From Pseudobacteriovorax antillogorgiicola (GTDB lineage: Bacteria; Bdellovibrionota_B; Oligoflexia; Oligoflexales; Oligoflexaceae), in the NCBI RefSeq assembly GCF_900177345.1, contig NZ_FWZT01000006.1, forward strand, positions 239,831 through 303,830: a stretch of DNA of 64,000 bases, in the 5' to 3' direction. Below the pieces are notes generated by a model. The model was not told the DNA's origin and did no database searches. It saw nothing but the letters and a program-made list of their open reading frames with translations. The position numbers and the translations under genes are program-made. Below, one piece after another: positions 27,543 to 36,646 of this stretch (positions are counted from its first letter, which is position 1; every line of letters begins with the position of its first letter).

Positions 27543-28127
27543 ATGAAAAAACTTGCGCTTCTTGGACTACTGATAGGATCAACTTGCCTCAGCCAAAACG
27601 GCACTCAAGAACAACATCAAGAAAGAGAGTTCGCTCTCCAGTTTTCAGGGTCTATTGGTAAGGATTGGGGAAAGAATGAGGACTATACCTATGCTAGCGA
27701 GTCCATCTCCATCTATTCGAGCTTGCTCAAGCTCCAAAACCATTTTCACTATGGTTTTACCGCGGGAATTTCAAGGTCTCGCCCCGTCGAAGGATCGGGA
27801 AACACCTCGGCTAGTTTAGGTCTTATAGCAAAGTGGACTCTCAACGATATTCAAACTGCGGAGCAAACCCCTTATATCTCCGCTACTGCATCAAAGAATA
27901 AGTCCACTGCGGACAACTCCTTCTACGAAACTAAGTCCGATCAGATCTCTCTTGGTCTAGGATACGAAATTTTTCTTAATAAGTTTGTTTCCTTTCAGCC
28001 AGAAATAAGCATGACTCGTCGATGGAATCATGAAGAAACCAATTGGTATGATGGTAACCGCGATCAAGTTGATGTGGGCAAGGAAGACGATGTAGGTTTC
28101 CGCTTTGGACTAGGCATTTATATATAA
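27543..28127 (+). CDS. small outer-membrane beta-barrel protein
   Basis: 194 residues with a signal peptide (MKKLALLGLLIGSTCLSQ). Alternating strands (FALQFSGSIGKDW, FHYGFTAGISRS, ISLGLGYEIFLNKFVSFQPEISM) and a C-terminal FRFGLGIYI fit an 8-stranded OmpA/OmpW-like barrel. Family not named. The signal ends near a Cys (STC) but without a good lipobox, so I call a Sec substrate. RBS AAAGGAA. Confidence 0.75.
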   Translation: MKKLALLGLLIGSTCLSQNGTQEQHQEREFALQFSGSIGKDWGKNEDYTYASESISIYSSLLKLQNHFHYGFTAGISRSRPVEGSGNTSASLGLIAKWTLNDIQTAEQTPYISATASKNKSTADNSFYETKSDQISLGLGYEIFLNKFVSFQPEISMTRRWNHEETNWYDGNRDQVDVGKEDDVGFRFGLGIYI

Positions 28128-28135
28128 GCGATTAA

Positions 28136-28165
28136 CATCAGAGGAAACTAAATTATCCTCTGATG
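28136..28165. terminator. hairpin between convergent genes
   Basis: CATCAGAGGA pairs with TCCTCTGATG around a 10-base AT loop, nine bases after the barrel gene and before the convergent hydrolase. Little T tract. Confidence 0.55.
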
Positions 28166-28177
28166 CAATCCTACTAT

Positions 28178-30472
28178 TTATCTAGTCAAATAGATGTTAT
28201 CCAAGATATAGCTAATATCGATCGGCTCTCCTAAAAGATTTCTTAGGTTACCAGGCAGAACCAAGTCGATTTGCTGAATGCCATTGGTATCGATGTGTGA
28301 GCTGAAGCGATCAAAGGGCACACGGACAGTTTGCTCTAAGACTATTGACCAGGGGTTATAGCCACCAAAGAAAACGAGGTAATCAGTGGGTGCTTGCCAA
28401 TGGCCTTCAGAAAAGAGATCACGGGTACTGAGTTCATGAGCGTTCTGCTGATCATCCACGATACGGACTTTGATATGAACATCAGCCTTGCGGGCCAGAT
28501 GGCGGAAATCGAAAGATAGAATATCTAGCCTTTCACCTCTAGAATCAAATCTTGGGATCGATTCATCGAAATATAGGCTATAAACAGACTCACTCGCCCC
28601 TTCAGGGCAGCTTAACTTCAGGCCTCTTCCACTTACGATCTCCTCAAAAGAAGACTCGCAGCTTCCTGTATAAGTGCTATGTCCCGTTATACCTAGATCA
28701 TTTTCAACGAACACTGATTCATTATCCCCACCTTCAAAATGTTGAATAAACAATCTGTCTTTCCCATGATAAGCCTGGGTCAGCTTAAGAGAGCCGAGGG
28801 GCGTTTCACAATCGCCTTGCAGCACATTGCGAGGTAGAATCTGCTGAAGGCTGTTTTTATCTTTAAGAACTTGTGTAATAGATTCATCGCCTAGATGAGA
28901 TCCAAGGGCTACCGCTTGGATATATGCCCTAGCAATGGCTAGCTGATCGTCTTTGCACAATGTTTTTCTAGAGTCGTAGCATAAGATGTAACGGCTACAG
29001 CTTAGAGAGTACTCCGGATGCTCAGCCCAAACCGAGTTAAAGCCATTGTGATTGCCATGACGAACATAGAGTAACCCTTTTTCATATGGCGACGGGCTCG
29101 TGGTGCTTAAATCTTCTATTGGGTTCGCATTATAATAGGTTTTGTAACCGCTAGTGCGCCCTACATCACCATCTCGCCCACCGTTGACATGAAAGTAGTT
29201 AGCCGGAACAGCGAAGTCATAGTCGGGAGTTCTTGTCCCATCTTGCGAGACTGGCGAAATATTGGTCGTGGGTGCTAAAGCCACCACTGTTTTAATCTTG
29301 AAATCCCATGGACCAAACCCATTCACCACAGAGCCATCGATGGCAATAGAGCTGCTATCACTGGTAGCAAAATAAGCTTGGCTTTGCCCTTTTAGGCTAT
29401 ACTGATTGAATACTGGTGCCAGAGCTGCAGCTCGCCCTCCCCTCGAATGTCCGACAACCATCACCTGATTCATATCTATCTTCTGATATAATTCATGTTG
29501 CGGATCATCATTCCAGATTTTGAACTGCTTCAGGTGCTCCAATAGCAAAATGGCTCTCGCTTCGTTATTTGAGCCTTCATTCATAAAATTCATATCTACA
29601 GTAACAGCGATAAAACCGTGACTCGCTAGGCTTTCACAGTAAGGTTCATACCCTGGTCCTGATCTTTCCTGAGGTGAGTGGTTGCCATGGAGAAATATAG
29701 CAAGGGGAGCGGGCCTTTCCAATGACTCTGGTTTATAAAAAACACCTGTCAGGGGTGCTGCCTCAACCCGTGCTGGATAAATCTTGTCATTGCCAAGACC
29801 AAACGAAGACATATCGATTTGTGCACTTCGATACATAGCATTGTTGAACATGTGGTAGTCAGCAAAGTTTGTGACACTGGTGTAACTAGTGCCCGACATT
29901 TCGATGATTGGGTTCGTCACCAAGTCTTGATAATCCAAGTTTAGAGGTGCATAGACTTGCCGCGTAGTTTGGTATGGGCCGTAGGATATCACCGGATGTG
30001 GGTTTGCACTTGAGTCAAGTATGGTGAGGCTTACGTCATCAATTTGTACCAAACCCTTTTGGTGACCGAAATCAAAGATCACCCGACTTTCATCATCAGC
30101 CCCAAAGTTGCTTTGAAGAGTCAATTCGAATCGAGTCCACTCTTGTCCCAATCTCACAGTTTCCAGCTCTGCTGTCCAAGGACTGTGAAACATACCGATT
30201 CCAGCCAAGAGATCACGGCTTCGATCCGACTTTGCCCGAAAGCGAAGCTTATACTTTTTATCCTCGATTGGCAGACCGTAGCTGAGATTGCCCTCCCATG
30301 CGTCTCCACTTTCTTGAATATAGGCCTCAAAGTACCCCTGATCTTTTACACCTCCATTATTTGTAGACCAATTTTCAAGACCAAGGTCAAAGCTAGGATT
30401 TTCAATTAACTCTGCGTTTGCAGACGCAAAACCCGACATAAATGTGAGGCAAGCGACAAGTAATTTTCTCAC
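28178..30472 (-). CDS. secreted alpha/beta hydrolase with N-terminal CBM-like domain
   Basis: 764 residues. Signal peptide to about residue 20. Residues 22-155 look like a CBM4/9-type carbohydrate-binding jelly roll (ENPSFDLGLENWSTNNGG, YKLRFRAKSDRSRDLLAGIG, VQIDDVSLTI). An alpha/beta hydrolase follows, with HGNHSPQERSGPGYEPYCESLASHGFIAVTVD, nucleophile elbow GHSRGGRA (GxSxG) and a late histidine in GNHNGFNS. The last 180 residues are beta-rich. A secreted esterase acting on a polysaccharide-linked or polymeric ester is the best guess. GTG start at 30472 supported by AAAGGA. Confidence 0.85.
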   Translation of the reverse strand: MRKLLVACLTFMSGFASANAELIENPSFDLGLENWSTNNGGVKDQGYFEAYIQESGDAWEGNLSYGLPIEDKKYKLRFRAKSDRSRDLLAGIGMFHSPWTAELETVRLGQEWTRFELTLQSNFGADDESRVIFDFGHQKGLVQIDDVSLTILDSSANPHPVISYGPYQTTRQVYAPLNLDYQDLVTNPIIEMSGTSYTSVTNFADYHMFNNAMYRSAQIDMSSFGLGNDKIYPARVEAAPLTGVFYKPESLERPAPLAIFLHGNHSPQERSGPGYEPYCESLASHGFIAVTVDMNFMNEGSNNEARAILLLEHLKQFKIWNDDPQHELYQKIDMNQVMVVGHSRGGRAAALAPVFNQYSLKGQSQAYFATSDSSSIAIDGSVVNGFGPWDFKIKTVVALAPTTNISPVSQDGTRTPDYDFAVPANYFHVNGGRDGDVGRTSGYKTYYNANPIEDLSTTSPSPYEKGLLYVRHGNHNGFNSVWAEHPEYSLSCSRYILCYDSRKTLCKDDQLAIARAYIQAVALGSHLGDESITQVLKDKNSLQQILPRNVLQGDCETPLGSLKLTQAYHGKDRLFIQHFEGGDNESVFVENDLGITGHSTYTGSCESSFEEIVSGRGLKLSCPEGASESVYSLYFDESIPRFDSRGERLDILSFDFRHLARKADVHIKVRIVDDQQNAHELSTRDLFSEGHWQAPTDYLVFFGGYNPWSIVLEQTVRVPFDRFSSHIDTNGIQQIDLVLPGNLRNLLGEPIDISYILDNIYLTR

Positions 30473-30955
30473 TGATATTTTCCTTTGGATGATAGAAGCG
30501 CAACAGTTGTTCTCATAACTGTGAGCCAGTTTTAGTTGGCTTAGCCTATAACAATGATGTTCAAATGCAAGGTCTTTGTTGCTGGTATTTATCTATTTCA
30601 CAATCGTCAGTTCAGTCCAGAAAAATATCTACTTCAGTAATGACATCTGAGAATGATTCGTATAATTGCTTTATTTATAAGGGAAGCGATCCATTTTCTA
30701 ATTGCTGGCTAACCAGTCAAAGTTTGCTCAACAACTGTTTAACCACGGTCATTCTTCAAAGAGATCTCTCCCAAAGCTCTTTGATAGGCTGGAGATAGTC
30801 TCAGTTAACGATAACGAAGTCGATCCGGTGGAACAGAGGCCTTTCAAATGTACTCTAGAGAAGAGCGCTTCATGCCATTGCCCCTAAAATATGGCTTTAC
30901 CTTCCAAATAAAATAGATTCCATTGTAAGCACTTGTCAAAAATAGGAGTGAGAAT
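30473..30955. other. intergenic stretch between divergent genes
   Basis: 483 bp, AT-rich. Two short plus frames (30565-30798, 30702-30887) lack ribosome sites and have low-quality composition. I see no strong repeat or RNA gene. Confidence 0.4.
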
Positions 30956-31477
30956 ATGAATAAAATTTCAAAGTCAATTATACTAAGTTCATTCATGGCT
31001 CATACAGCTTTTGCTACGAGTTGGAACTTCAACTCAACAACTCTATGTAAGCTTCACTACTCTTCTACAGCTTATGGAAAAGAAGTAGAATCCGTTGTCG
31101 CACACACTGGCTTATATACTGAAAAAGGTAGTTATACAGGCATCCCCAGTGGAGTCTTCTTCTGGTCTGATATTCAGGACATCTCTCTTGATCGTAAAGA
31201 CCCAAGCTCTCCATTAGTCGGTAATGTAGTTTTATCTGGATCTGGAGGACAATGGCGGGATACAGTTCTATATCCTGTGGTTCAATACTTCGTTACATTC
31301 AACGATGGATCATCACTGATTTCAAACGTCCACGAAATCGAGATTATAAAAGAAATATCCTCAAGAGATTATAGAGAATACACAAAATCGATCGAAAAAC
31401 TGAACAATGAATTCCTTGGTAGCTCGCCCATAACTAGGACTGAATGTGTTGAAGCTTCGATCTACCGAGCTAGCTAG
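30956..31477 (+). CDS. secreted hypothetical protein
   Basis: 173 residues with a signal peptide cleaved near AHTAFATS. The mature part is beta-rich, with two cysteines (TTLCKLHY and TRTECVEA) likely paired. Not recognised. RBS AGGAG; strong terminator after it, so it is a single-gene unit. Confidence 0.72.
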   Translation: MNKISKSIILSSFMAHTAFATSWNFNSTTLCKLHYSSTAYGKEVESVVAHTGLYTEKGSYTGIPSGVFFWSDIQDISLDRKDPSSPLVGNVVLSGSGGQWRDTVLYPVVQYFVTFNDGSSLISNVHEIEIIKEISSRDYREYTKSIEKLNNEFLGSSPITRTECVEASIYRAS

Positions 31478-31496
31478 CGCCTTTAGCTGGAATCTG

Positions 31497-31534
31497 CCCT
31501 CTAAGACTAACTTAGTCTTAGAGGGTGCTCTTTA
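31497..31534 (+). terminator. intrinsic terminator
   Basis: CCCTCTAAGAC pairs with GTCTTAGAGGG, and the stem can extend inward, followed by a T-rich TGCTCTTTAT. Ends the 30956-31477 unit. Confidence 0.8.
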
Positions 31535-31909
31535 TAGAGATCCTAGACTAAGTGCGAAACATTATTGATCCTAACAGTTTATCGAAAGTGCATATATTTA
31601 GACCAACTGACACGATGCTTTTCATAGTTCAAACCTTCATTTACCTCATATTTCATTGTTATTATTAGATATTTTACATTTTCCCTTTCCGATTAAGACA
31701 CAAAATCGGTTAACCCGACAAACCACATTTTCTCAACAAGTCGAATATTTTAATCCTTCTTACCCGGAAAAGATTTAAAATTTTAGACCCTCGTGGATTA
31801 AATATCCCGCAGCCTAATTCAGGCCACAACTTTGCAACGTCTAGGACAAACAAAGATTCATCTAGGATCAACAATGGTGTGGTACACGACTAAAGGAAAG
31901 GTAATTAAT
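31535..31909. other. AT-rich leader region of the GIN lipoprotein
   Basis: About 375 bp with no credible gene. TCTAGGA occurs twice near the 3' end (31840-31870). Presumably carries the promoter of the next gene. Confidence 0.35.
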
Positions 31910-32851
31910 ATGCACGCGATGACAACTAATCTCAGTCTACTATTAACAATTGTCCTTCTATTTTTGGGTTGCGACGCAGAAACTCCCAATCAGCAAAACC
32001 CTTCGCCTCAACAGCAGTCTCAAGAGAATACTTCCGATGGTGATTCGAGTGACCAAAAGGGCTCGCAAGAGGATGGAGCAGAAGAGCAGGAAGAAGAAAA
32101 GGAAGAGGAAGAAAAAAAAGCAGCTGAGGAACTCGCTGCCCCAAAGCCTCCTAAGTTAGTTAATGGTGGAGAAAGTACAGCCTTTAATTGTGAAGATGGA
32201 AATGTACTTGCTGGTAATGGTAACGACTTGGAAACAGCAAGAGATATCGACCCCTACACGGGCATTCGAATAAATCAAACTCTTCGCGTAGCTGTCGACC
32301 CTACGGTTCAGGCCGGCCAAGTTCTCCTCCGTGGAGACTCAAATCTACACGATAGAGTCACAAGCAATGTCAATGGCGGAGATCTCACCTTATCTTTTCT
32401 GGAAGGTTGTTACCGCTATGCAAAGCTACACATTCTTGTGAACCCTGCTAACCTAGACAGCATTACCCTTGATGGTGCTTCTACGTTCGTTACGAGAAAA
32501 AACCTTAGTTCTGATGCCCTGAATGTAGAGGTGAACGGTGCTTCAACTGGATGGGTATCCGGTGGGTTCGAGTCCCTGATTGTATTAGTGGATGGGGCTT
32601 CAAATCTTGATATGACTGGTCGCGCTACGAGTATCGAAGCTGAAATTAGAGGAGCTTCGGAAGGTCAGTTGGAGAAGTTGGTAGCAGACTCTGTAGCGAT
32701 CATCGCAGCTGGTGTCTCCAACGTGAGCGTGAAAGCCAATAAAGAACTTAAAGTCAATGCCTCAGGTATTTCGACAGTAATCTATGAAGGCGATGTAGTG
32801 TCCCCTGAAATAACTACTGAGTCGAACTTAGATACTGTCGAAAGAAAGTAG
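31910..32851 (+). CDS. lipoprotein with GIN (DUF2807) beta-helix domain
   Basis: 313 residues. Signal ends VLLFLGC (Cys21 from the chosen start). A 70-residue Gln/Ser then Glu/Lys-rich linker leads to a DUF2807-like head-GIN domain: repeated short strands with LDSITLDGASTF, LNVEVNGASTGWVSG, LIVLVDGASNLDM and IEAEIRGAS. Such domains form right-handed beta-solenoids and often sit on surface-exposed or autotransporter-like lipoproteins. ATG at 31910 chosen because GGAAAGG precedes it; the frame starts earlier at 31832 without a signal sequence. It converges on the HTH regulator 32923-33684. Confidence 0.82.
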   Translation: MHAMTTNLSLLLTIVLLFLGCDAETPNQQNPSPQQQSQENTSDGDSSDQKGSQEDGAEEQEEEKEEEEKKAAEELAAPKPPKLVNGGESTAFNCEDGNVLAGNGNDLETARDIDPYTGIRINQTLRVAVDPTVQAGQVLLRGDSNLHDRVTSNVNGGDLTLSFLEGCYRYAKLHILVNPANLDSITLDGASTFVTRKNLSSDALNVEVNGASTGWVSGGFESLIVLVDGASNLDMTGRATSIEAEIRGASEGQLEKLVADSVAIIAAGVSNVSVKANKELKVNASGISTVIYEGDVVSPEITTESNLDTVERK

Positions 32852-32922
32852 TGTTAGTCCCTTCTTCATCGTGGGTTCTTAGGTCATCAACCTAGGGACC
32901 CTTTCAATAGTTCAACCATATT

Positions 32923-33684
32923 CTATATCTCCGGTATCTCGTGAATAATATTCAAAGACTTACTAACAACGATTAACATATTAAAATCATTTAATCTTTC
33001 ATGATTAAATGCTAGTTCGTCTTGTCCACCAACCTTATCAAACTGATCACACTGTTCCTGGAGGCCTCGACAAATAATATCCATTCCTTTTTCAGATAAA
33101 CGTCCCGATCGAATACGAAGAAAGGTTTTGCTATCATCGCCAAGTACGGGAAATACATGGTTGAGGAACCTTGTCGAATATTCTCTAGCCAACACCTTGT
33201 ACAGTTCAGATCCTTTAAAAACATTAATGGGAGGCTTAACGATCAACTTAATGCGATCTTTTGGATGAACTTCTAAAAGTTGAAGATCTTCAAGTTTTGC
33301 TAGGTACTTTCGAATCGATGCTTCAGACAATTTATACTTGGATCGTATCCAGTTCAAGTTGCAGCCTGACACCAAAAGCTCGTCAAAAAAATAGAAATAA
33401 TTTATTTTTTCTATAAAAAAATTTTCTTGTTCCTGACTGTAACGGGATACAACTGGCTCTTCGTTTACTGCCTTGATCACCAAGTCTGAAAATGAAACAC
33501 CGATAGCTTCACAGATCTGATTAAGGCTACTCACTGACCCATCTTTTTTCCTAAAGGTGTACTTGATAGAACTTTCTGAACAACCTAAGCGCTCTGATAG
33601 TTCACTGTAGGTCATCTTTTGATCCTTTAGGATGCCCTTCAGAGTGTTTATCAATTGGCTATATAAGGGGTCAATACTAGGCAA
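32923..33684 (-). CDS. HTH (XRE-like) regulator, paralogue 1
   Basis: 253 residues. N-terminal XRE-type helix-turn-helix (about 15-70, TYSELSERLGCSESSIKYTFRKKDG), then a second winged-helix-like segment (IRSKYKLSEASIRKYLAKLEDLQLLEV, about 110-140) and a helical C-terminus. The product of 49538-50299 is a clear paralogue over the whole length. TTG start at 33684 with only AGGT upstream; the length matches its paralogue. It sits between the GIN lipoprotein and the divergent glutaminyl cyclase lipoprotein, either of which may be a target. Confidence 0.85.
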   Translation of the reverse strand: MPSIDPLYSQLINTLKGILKDQKMTYSELSERLGCSESSIKYTFRKKDGSVSSLNQICEAIGVSFSDLVIKAVNEEPVVSRYSQEQENFFIEKINYFYFFDELLVSGCNLNWIRSKYKLSEASIRKYLAKLEDLQLLEVHPKDRIKLIVKPPINVFKGSELYKVLAREYSTRFLNHVFPVLGDDSKTFLRIRSGRLSEKGMDIICRGLQEQCDQFDKVGGQDELAFNHERLNDFNMLIVVSKSLNIIHEIPEI

Positions 33685-33862
33685 ATGCTACCTACTACAA
33701 AGTGTAGTTAGAGAGCTTCATTATAGCATTGTTGAGTCCATCCGTCCAAATAGGCCTTTTGACGATTCGAAGGCACATAGCTGGTTTCAGCCTCTAAGTT
33801 TCGCTGCTAAAAACTATGCTATAGTACCGATAACTATACTTTTGCAACTTTGGAGATATCGT

Positions 33863-34738
33863 GTGTTAGATATCACCTATAAACCGCACCGAACTACAAA
33901 GACGTCAACACCTTCTCTGGTTCTGTATTTCACCCTAGTCGCGGCATGTTCTACAAACCAGCAGGATGGTAACCCCGTCGCAGCAGATGCATCTCCAGTT
34001 TCTTATAGTGTTGAAGTCATGGCCGAGTATCCCCATGATCCAGAGGCCTTCACTCAAGGTCTATTGGTAGAAGATGGATTCTTTTACGAGTCCACCGGGC
34101 TATACGGCCAATCCAGCTTACGAAAAGTGGAACTTTCCACAGGAGACGTAGCGAAGACCTATTCCCTGGAGTCGAATTACTTTGCAGAAGGGCTTGTGAA
34201 ATGGAACGATACACTAATTCAGCTAACCTGGAAGTCAGGTGTCGCGTTTGTCTACGAGGAGACAGATTCAGGGTTTGATCGGAGCGACAAAGTGTTTCAA
34301 TATGACCACGAAGGCTGGGGAATCACGACAGACGGCAAGCAATGGATCCTTAGCGATGGAACTTCGACCTTGCGCTTTTTAGAACTCAGCGACTTCAGTC
34401 TTATCAGCTCAGTAGAGGTAACTTTGGAAGGCCAGGCCCTAGACCAACTCAATGAGTTAGAATATATTGATGGCGCAGTTTATGCCAATGTATGGCTCAC
34501 AAATCAAATTGTCATCATTGATCCATCAAGTGGTATTGTCACAGGTCTGGTGACTGTTGACCTAGAATCGCTTCTAGGGAGCGAAGTGGTCTCTGCCCTA
34601 GGATCTGATGATGTTCTCAATGGAATCGCCTATGATTCAGATCAAGACCGAATCTTGATCACGGGCAAGCGTTGGCCAAAGATTTTTGAGGTCCAGTTTG
34701 TTGCCAATGATGGGCTCAGTTTAAGCAGCTCCCTTTAA
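33863..34738 (+). CDS. glutaminyl-peptide cyclotransferase lipoprotein (plant/bacterial type)
   Basis: 291 residues. Signal ends FTLVAAC, so lipid-anchored. The rest is a five-bladed propeller of the Glu_cyclase_2 family: EYPHDPEAFTQGLL, YESTGLYGQSSLRKV, LTWKSGVAFVY, LNELEYIDGAVYANVWLTNQIVIID, NGIAYDSDQDRILITGKRWPKIFEV. It should convert N-terminal Gln to pyroglutamate on exported peptides. GTG at 33863 chosen for GGAG seven bases upstream; the upstream frame to 33632 overlaps the divergent regulator and has no signal logic. Ends with an 18-bp convergent overlap with the globin. Confidence 0.88.
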   Translation: MLDITYKPHRTTKTSTPSLVLYFTLVAACSTNQQDGNPVAADASPVSYSVEVMAEYPHDPEAFTQGLLVEDGFFYESTGLYGQSSLRKVELSTGDVAKTYSLESNYFAEGLVKWNDTLIQLTWKSGVAFVYEETDSGFDRSDKVFQYDHEGWGITTDGKQWILSDGTSTLRFLELSDFSLISSVEVTLEGQALDQLNELEYIDGAVYANVWLTNQIVIIDPSSGIVTGLVTVDLESLLGSEVVSALGSDDVLNGIAYDSDQDRILITGKRWPKIFEVQFVANDGLSLSSSL

Positions 34739-35365
34739 GCTTTTAACAATTGCCTTTACTTCATCAGATGAGGCAAGGTTATCTAGCTCTTCTTTGAGAA
34801 TTGCCCGAAACTCTTGTTGAATGGCGTCAGCAATCGCTTTTTTCACTGCCAACCGAATTTCATCTTTAACAAGTTGAGGAATTTCGATTCCCAACTCACT
34901 ATTGTTACTTCCCTCGCTATTGCTACTCTCCTCTTTCATAGGAACCACATTATTAAGTTTCGCTCGCATTCCGATTATCATGTAATCTGCGATAGTTTTG
35001 ATCGCAGCTGACCAATTGGTTTCTAATTCATCGGTCCATTCATCTTCAAAATAGAATTTAAGGCTGCTAAGTAGTGCGTCCGCAACCCAAGCAAAATGTT
35101 CTTCTTCAGCACCATAGGTTACGTGACGTTCCCCTAGATTTTGAAGATATTCGGATAGTCGATCAGGATTATCTAGATTCGCAACGATGAAATCGAGGGA
35201 GTTGTAAAGTAGCTGCTGTTGTTTCGCGATATCTACCTTATGAAACAGGCCTTTCGCTTCGGGGTGGTTTTGAAACAGTGTTTCATAAAACTTGTCCGTC
35301 AGCTGCTCACTAATGGTATTAGTTCTTCTAAAGCTGTCTCGAATAATCTTTACACTAAAAGCCAT
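34721..35365 (-). CDS. globin with C-terminal extension
   Basis: Residues 1-140 form a flavohaemoglobin-like globin: FYETLFQNHPEAKGLF, then the proximal histidine in LGERHVTYG, and a late WSAAIKTIADYMI. No reductase domain. The last 65 residues are a Ser/Asn linker and an amphipathic helix (IRLAVKKAIADAIQQEFRA), unlike standard single-domain globins. Possible roles are NO/O2 binding or sensing. RBS GAGGTGG. Confidence 0.88.
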   Translation of the reverse strand: MAFSVKIIRDSFRRTNTISEQLTDKFYETLFQNHPEAKGLFHKVDIAKQQQLLYNSLDFIVANLDNPDRLSEYLQNLGERHVTYGAEEEHFAWVADALLSSLKFYFEDEWTDELETNWSAAIKTIADYMIIGMRAKLNNVVPMKEESSNSEGSNNSELGIEIPQLVKDEIRLAVKKAIADAIQQEFRAILKEELDNLASSDEVKAIVKSLKGAA

Positions 35366-35512
35366 ATTCCACCTCTTACATTTCTCCTAGGGTTGGAGTC
35401 GGACAATCAGCTAGAAACTTTCGGCAGATGAAAAGATTTTTATGTAAGATTCTATGATCCTGGTAAAATTTCAGGAGCTGTTAGTAAACCTACGAGTAGG
35501 AAGGAGACTCCA

Positions 35513-35986
35513 ATGATTCCCGAACAAGATGTCCTTAAGACAAATTCAGTACAAATGACTATTCTGGTCACCCCTGACCTAGCGAACTTTTCTGGTGAAA
35601 TGCATGGGGGAGAGCTTTTGAAATTCCTCGACAAGGTCGCATATACGTGCGCGATGCGCTACTCGGGCCACTATGTCGTGACACTTTCAGTGGACAAGGT
35701 TCTTTTTAAGCAGCCCATCCACATCGGAGAGCTACTGACCTTTCTAGCTTCCGTAAATTATACGGGACGTACATCTATGGAAATTGGCATTAAAGTAATA
35801 GCTGAAGACCTTAAGAAACGCTCTGTACGACATACCAACAGCTGCTACTTCACGATGGTGGCTCTTGACGAGAATCGCAAGCCAGTGGCAATCGAGCCGT
35901 TTAAGCCTGAAACGGAAGAAGAGAAGAGTCGTTATAAGGAGGCTGAAGCGAGACGGGCCATGAGCCTCAAAAGCCTCGCCACATGA
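35513..35986 (+). CDS. acyl-CoA thioesterase (hotdog, YciA-like)
   Basis: 157 residues, single hotdog fold: the GGELLKFLDKVAYTCAMRYSG helix with preceding EMHGG and a VTLSVDKVLFKQPIHIGELL strand are characteristic of YciA/BFIT-type thioesterases. Hydrolyses acyl-CoA to acid and CoA; chain preference unknown. RBS AAGGAG. A single-gene unit. Confidence 0.9.
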   Translation: MIPEQDVLKTNSVQMTILVTPDLANFSGEMHGGELLKFLDKVAYTCAMRYSGHYVVTLSVDKVLFKQPIHIGELLTFLASVNYTGRTSMEIGIKVIAEDLKKRSVRHTNSCYFTMVALDENRKPVAIEPFKPETEEEKSRYKEAEARRAMSLKSLAT

Positions 35987-36025
35987 ACTCAACTGCTCAA
36001 CTATGATTAACTGTAAGATTTTAGA

Positions 36026-36139
36026 TTAGGATGCTTTTGGGTGAGGACCCCAGCTTGGACGGTAGTAGATTTCCCAAACTTCACACCCTTGAGGTTCCTG
36101 CCCGTCCGGCAGCTTTTTAGGCTTTTGGTCGTTCTTCAT
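36026..36139 (-). CDS. 37-residue protein, Pro/aromatic-rich
   Basis: Start ATG at 36139 with GGGAGT seven bases upstream. The product begins MKNDQKPKKL, has one cysteine (QGCEVWEIYY) and ends RPSWGPHPKAS. A possible TATTAT-type -10 lies upstream near 36180. The combination of good ribosome site, even composition and aromatic/proline-rich C-terminus favours a real small protein. Function unknown; a peptide signal or small regulator is only a guess. Confidence 0.6.
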   Translation of the reverse strand: MKNDQKPKKLPDGQEPQGCEVWEIYYRPSWGPHPKAS

Positions 36140-36461
36140 GGTTTACTCCCGATTACTGCAACTCGTTTTTCCCTAGTATAATATGCTTATCGCCCTAACC
36201 CCTCCCTAAAGTTATGGCCGATATAGGCCATACTGTGATTACATGCCCTTACCTACTATAAACAAATGTTCAATTTTAAAAAAAGCAAAACTAGCCCTTT
36301 TTTGCTATACAAAATTTAGAAACTGTCTAGCAAATTCTTGGCTACATGCTTTAAAAAAAGGCTCTGGGGCTACTTAGGCTTCAGCTGATGACTTAGCGAA
36401 AGATTTTTAATTCTTTCGCTTTCGAAAAAATGCTTTGGGGACACTTCGCCCCAATTTGGTA
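36140..36461. other. structured intergenic region
   Basis: Contains a dyad TATGGCC/GGCCATA (36213-36232), an AGCGAAAGA/TCTTTCGCT hairpin (36395-36420) and a TTGGGG/CCCCAA hairpin (36435-36454). The chain of stems looks like an untranslated structured RNA or nested terminators, but I cannot match it to a known family. Confidence 0.45.
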
Positions 36462-36588
36462 CTAGTGCTTAGTCACATTGGATTCTCAGCTAGGCGTCGA
36501 GGAATGATTGAGGAGATAGTACTCCCGTACAGCGACGATTGAGAGACGAAGACAACAACGCTGAGGATTCAATGTGACTAAGCACTAG
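36462..36588. repeat. 127-bp inverted-repeat (MITE-like) element
   Basis: CTAGTGCTTAGTCACATTG at the left end pairs with the same sequence inverted at the right end; the match extends about ten bases further (GATTCTCAGC vs GCTGAGGATT) with two mismatches. The core holds no gene. CTAG at both ends could be a target duplication. Lies between the structured region and the hybrid kinase start. Confidence 0.65.
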
Positions 36589-36646
36589 GAAGAAAGCTCC
36601 TATTGCTTAAGCTCAGCATATACCGAACCCTATCCTGGGAGGCTTC

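Noticed and set aside
31800..31900. Possible riboswitch before the GIN lipoprotein
   Set aside because: Short TCTAGGA repeats and AT-rich sequence only; no known aptamer pattern could be matched.
31932..32144. Short frames on both strands over the acidic linker of the GIN lipoprotein
   Set aside because: They arise from the repetitive GAA/GAG codons of the linker, not from separate genes.
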